15,492 nt of DNA, from contig JAEYPE010000017.1 in NCBI GenBank assembly GCA_023411035.1, positions 1-15,492 of the forward strand. Direction: 5' to 3'. Positions 13,496-15,492 of this stretch are shown one piece after another. Position 1 is the stretch's first letter, and every line of letters starts with the position of its first letter. A model generated the notes under the pieces. It made no database searches. It saw nothing but the letters and a program-made list of their open reading frames with translations, and had not been told where the DNA came from. The DNA is from Pseudomonadota bacterium. Lineage in GTDB: Bacteria; Pseudomonadota; Alphaproteobacteria; Azospirillales; Azospirillaceae. The position numbers and the translations under genes were made by a program.

Positions 13496-15019
13496 ATGGA
13501 AACCCTTGCCGCCCTGGGCCACGGCTTCCTCGTGGCGTTGACGCCCTACAACCTTCTGTGGTCGGCGATCGGCGTGACGGTGGGCACCGCCGTCGGCGTG
13601 CTGCCCGGCATCGGTCCGGCGCTGACCGTGGCGCTGCTGCTGCCGGTCACCTACGGGCTGGAGCCGACCTCCGCCTTCATCATGTTCGCCGGCATCTATT
13701 ACGGCGCCATGTACGGCGGCTCCACGACCTCCATCCTTCTCAACGCACCGGGCGAGTCCGGCAGCATCGTCACCGCCATCGACGGCCACGCCATGGCCCG
13801 CCAGGGACGCGGCGCACAGGCGCTCGCCACCGCCGCCATCGGGTCCTTCATCGCCGGCACCATCGCCACGGCGGCGCTGACCTTCGTCGCCCCGCTGATG
13901 GTGAGGCTGGCCCTGCTGTTCGGCCCGGCGGAGTATTTCGCGCTGATGGTGCTGGCGCTGACCACGGTCACCGCCGTTCTCGGAAATTCGCTGGCGCGCG
14001 GGCTGGCGAGCCTGTTCCTCGGGCTGGCGCTGGGTCTGGTGGGCATCGACATGCAGACCGGGCAGGCGCGTCTGGCCTTCGGCGTGCCGGAGTTGCTGGA
14101 CGGCATCGACACGGTGGTGGTCGCGGTCGGGCTGTTCGCGGTGGGCGAGACGCTCTACGTCGCCTCCCGCCACCGCTTCGAGACGGAGGAGGTCTACGCG
14201 CTCAAGGGCTCCAAATGGATGAGCCGCGAGGACTGGAGCCGCTCGTGGAAGCCGTGGCTGCGCGGCACCCTGCTGGGCTTCCCCATCGGCACCCTGCCGG
14301 CGGGCGGCAGCGAGATCCCGACCTTCCTGTCCTATCTGGTCGAAAAACGTCTAGCGAAGACGCCGGAAGAGTTCGGCAAGGGCGCCATCGAGGCCGTCGC
14401 CGGGCCGGAAGCCGCCAACAACGCCTCCGCCGCCGGTGTGCTGGCGCCGCTGCTGTCGCTCGGCCTGCCGACCTCGGCGACCGCCGCCATCATGCTGGCC
14501 GCCTTCCAGCAGTACGGCCTCCAGCCCGGCCCGACGCTGTTCGACAACAATCCCGAGCTGGTCTGGGGCATGATCGCCAGCCTCTACATCGGCAACGTAC
14601 TGCTTCTGGTGCTGAACCTGCCGCTGGTCGGCTTCTGGGTGAAGCTGCTGCTGATCCCGCGGCCCTGGCTGTACGCCGGCATCCTGGTCTTCTCGTCGCT
14701 GGGCGCCTACACGCTGAACAACAACGTGGTTGATCTGGTCATCCTGTGGGTGATCGGGCTGGTCGGCTTCGGGATGCGGGTGCTGAACGTGCCGGTGGCG
14801 CCCTGCGTGGTCGGCCTGATCCTGGGACCGCTGGCCGAGCAGCAGTTCCGCCGGGCGCTGGCGATCAGCCAGGGCGACCCGTCGGTCTTCCTGACGCACC
14901 CGATCTCCGCGGCCCTGCTCATCATCGCAGCCCTGCTGGTGATCGGCCCCATGGTGCTGCGCTACCGGAAGAACGCCGGGGGCAATTCCGCCCGGTCCGG
15001 CACCCACCCCGTGACGTAA
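13496..15019 (+). CDS. tctA: Tripartite tricarboxylate transporter large membrane subunit
   Basis: A 507-residue polytopic inner-membrane protein, the translocating subunit of the cation-coupled TctABC system. The N-terminal signature GVLPGIGPALTVALLLP is followed by GIYYGAMYGGSTTSILLN and APGESGSIVTAIDGH, both characteristic of TctA. The second half repeats the pattern with GFPIGTLPAGGSEIPTFLS, AGPEAANNASAAGVLAPLL and LGLPTSATAAIML. About a dozen hydrophobic segments are visible. Size is normal (about 500). GGAAGGAA lies shortly before ATG 13496. It is the third gene of tctCBA, 40 bases after tctB. The substrate is not determined by this subunit; context points to uronate-related acids. Confidence 0.95.
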   Translation: METLAALGHGFLVALTPYNLLWSAIGVTVGTAVGVLPGIGPALTVALLLPVTYGLEPTSAFIMFAGIYYGAMYGGSTTSILLNAPGESGSIVTAIDGHAMARQGRGAQALATAAIGSFIAGTIATAALTFVAPLMVRLALLFGPAEYFALMVLALTTVTAVLGNSLARGLASLFLGLALGLVGIDMQTGQARLAFGVPELLDGIDTVVVAVGLFAVGETLYVASRHRFETEEVYALKGSKWMSREDWSRSWKPWLRGTLLGFPIGTLPAGGSEIPTFLSYLVEKRLAKTPEEFGKGAIEAVAGPEAANNASAAGVLAPLLSLGLPTSATAAIMLAAFQQYGLQPGPTLFDNNPELVWGMIASLYIGNVLLLVLNLPLVGFWVKLLLIPRPWLYAGILVFSSLGAYTLNNNVVDLVILWVIGLVGFGMRVLNVPVAPCVVGLILGPLAEQQFRRALAISQGDPSVFLTHPISAALLIIAALLVIGPMVLRYRKNAGGNSARSGTHPVT

Positions 15020-15046
15020 GAGAGCCATTCTTCGAAGGACACGCCC

Positions 15047-15492
15047 ATGGAAAGCGTCGATCTCTGGTCCCAGCTCGCCGCCTTGGGGCAAGTGGTCGCC
15101 ATCGACCTCGTTCTGGCCGGCGACAACGCCATCGTGGTCGGCATGGCCGCCGCCGCGGTGCCGCTGGCGCAGCGCCGCAAGGTGATCTTCTGGGGCATCG
15201 GCGCGGCCATCCTGCTGCGCATCTTCTTCGCCCTGATCACCACGCAGCTTCTCGCCATCATCGGGCTGACGCTGGCCGGCGGCGTGCTGCTGCTGTGGGT
15301 CTGCTGGAAAATGTTCCGCGAGTTGCGCTCCCACGGGGAGGACGAGGTGACGCCCGACGAGGCGCTGGCCGCAGCGGAATCCGGCTCCGGGAATGCCGCG
15401 GTCGGCGCGGCGGTGGCGACGACCACCTTTGGTGCAGCGGTCTGGCAGATCGTGGTGGCGGACGTGTCGATGTCGCTGGACAACGTGCTGGC
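15047..15492 (+). CDS. TerC/YjbE-family membrane protein, N-terminal part (3' end outside window)
   Basis: The first 148 residues of an integral membrane protein of the TerC family, running in frame to the end of the window. The family motif AIDLVLAGDNAIVVG in the first helix and the repeat motif VADVSMSLDNVLA at the end of the window carry the paired acidic and Asn residues thought to line a metal site. TerC-like proteins have been linked to manganese export and tellurite resistance. Helices are visible near residues 10-32, 44-63 and 66-85, then a hydrophilic acidic linker (about 95-120). GAAGGA (15034-15039) supports ATG 15047. It lies 27 bases after tctA and may be co-transcribed, but no functional link to uronate transport is evident. 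Confidence 0.88.
   Translation, partial: MESVDLWSQLAALGQVVAIDLVLAGDNAIVVGMAAAAVPLAQRRKVIFWGIGAAILLRIFFALITTQLLAIIGLTLAGGVLLLWVCWKMFRELRSHGEDEVTPDEALAAAESGSGNAAVGAAVATTTFGAAVWQIVVADVSMSLDNVL

Overview
The window is a high-GC stretch of bacterial chromosome or chromid, with strong G/C preference at third codon positions. The protein families and the style of the intergenic palindromes suggest an alphaproteobacterium of the Azospirillum/Rhodospirillales type. This is an impression from family resemblance and composition, not a proven assignment. No rRNA, tRNA, CRISPR array, IS element or phage gene was seen.

Layout. (1) 1-882: the 3' end of DNA polymerase I (polA). (2) 991-2065: a tandem-GNAT acetyltransferase whose second domain is broken by one extra G in a G6 run. 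(3) 2028-4364, minus strand: a two-gene unit with a polysaccharide pyruvyl transferase followed by a QueC-like PP-loop ATPase carrying a four-cysteine zinc motif. This looks like a cell-surface polysaccharide modification pair. (4) 4599-6530, minus strand: a copper unit with a CueR-type promoter, a small secreted Cys/His protein and a Tat-exported multicopper oxidase. (5) 6609-11395: a hexuronate catabolic locus with an FCD-type GntR regulator (minus strand) divergent from methylglyoxal synthase, uronate isomerase (uxaC) and altronate dehydratase (uxaA). (6) 11902-15019: a tripartite tricarboxylate-type transporter in the order tctC-tctB-tctA. (7) 15047 to the end: the start of a TerC/YjbE-family membrane protein.

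The most interesting content is the regulatory layer of the uronate locus. Four AT-rich palindromes of the form TATAYTARTATA, conspicuous in GC-rich DNA, lie over the -10 elements of four predicted sigma70 promoters. The operator-to--10 offset is identical in all four. The promoters are those of gntR, mgsA and uxaC, plus one just after uxaA. The fourth drives no protein directly: about 90 nt past its predicted start there is a clear rho-independent terminator. It therefore predicts either a roughly 120-nt regulatory RNA or an attenuated leader for the transporter operon.

Working model (inference). A uronate or a catabolic intermediate is imported by TctABC, isomerised by UxaC, reduced by an enzyme encoded elsewhere, and dehydrated by UxaA to 2-keto-3-deoxygluconate. 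The GntR protein represses the set, including itself, until an inducer is present. Methylglyoxal synthase is an unexpected member and may act as a triose-phosphate overflow valve during growth on uronates.
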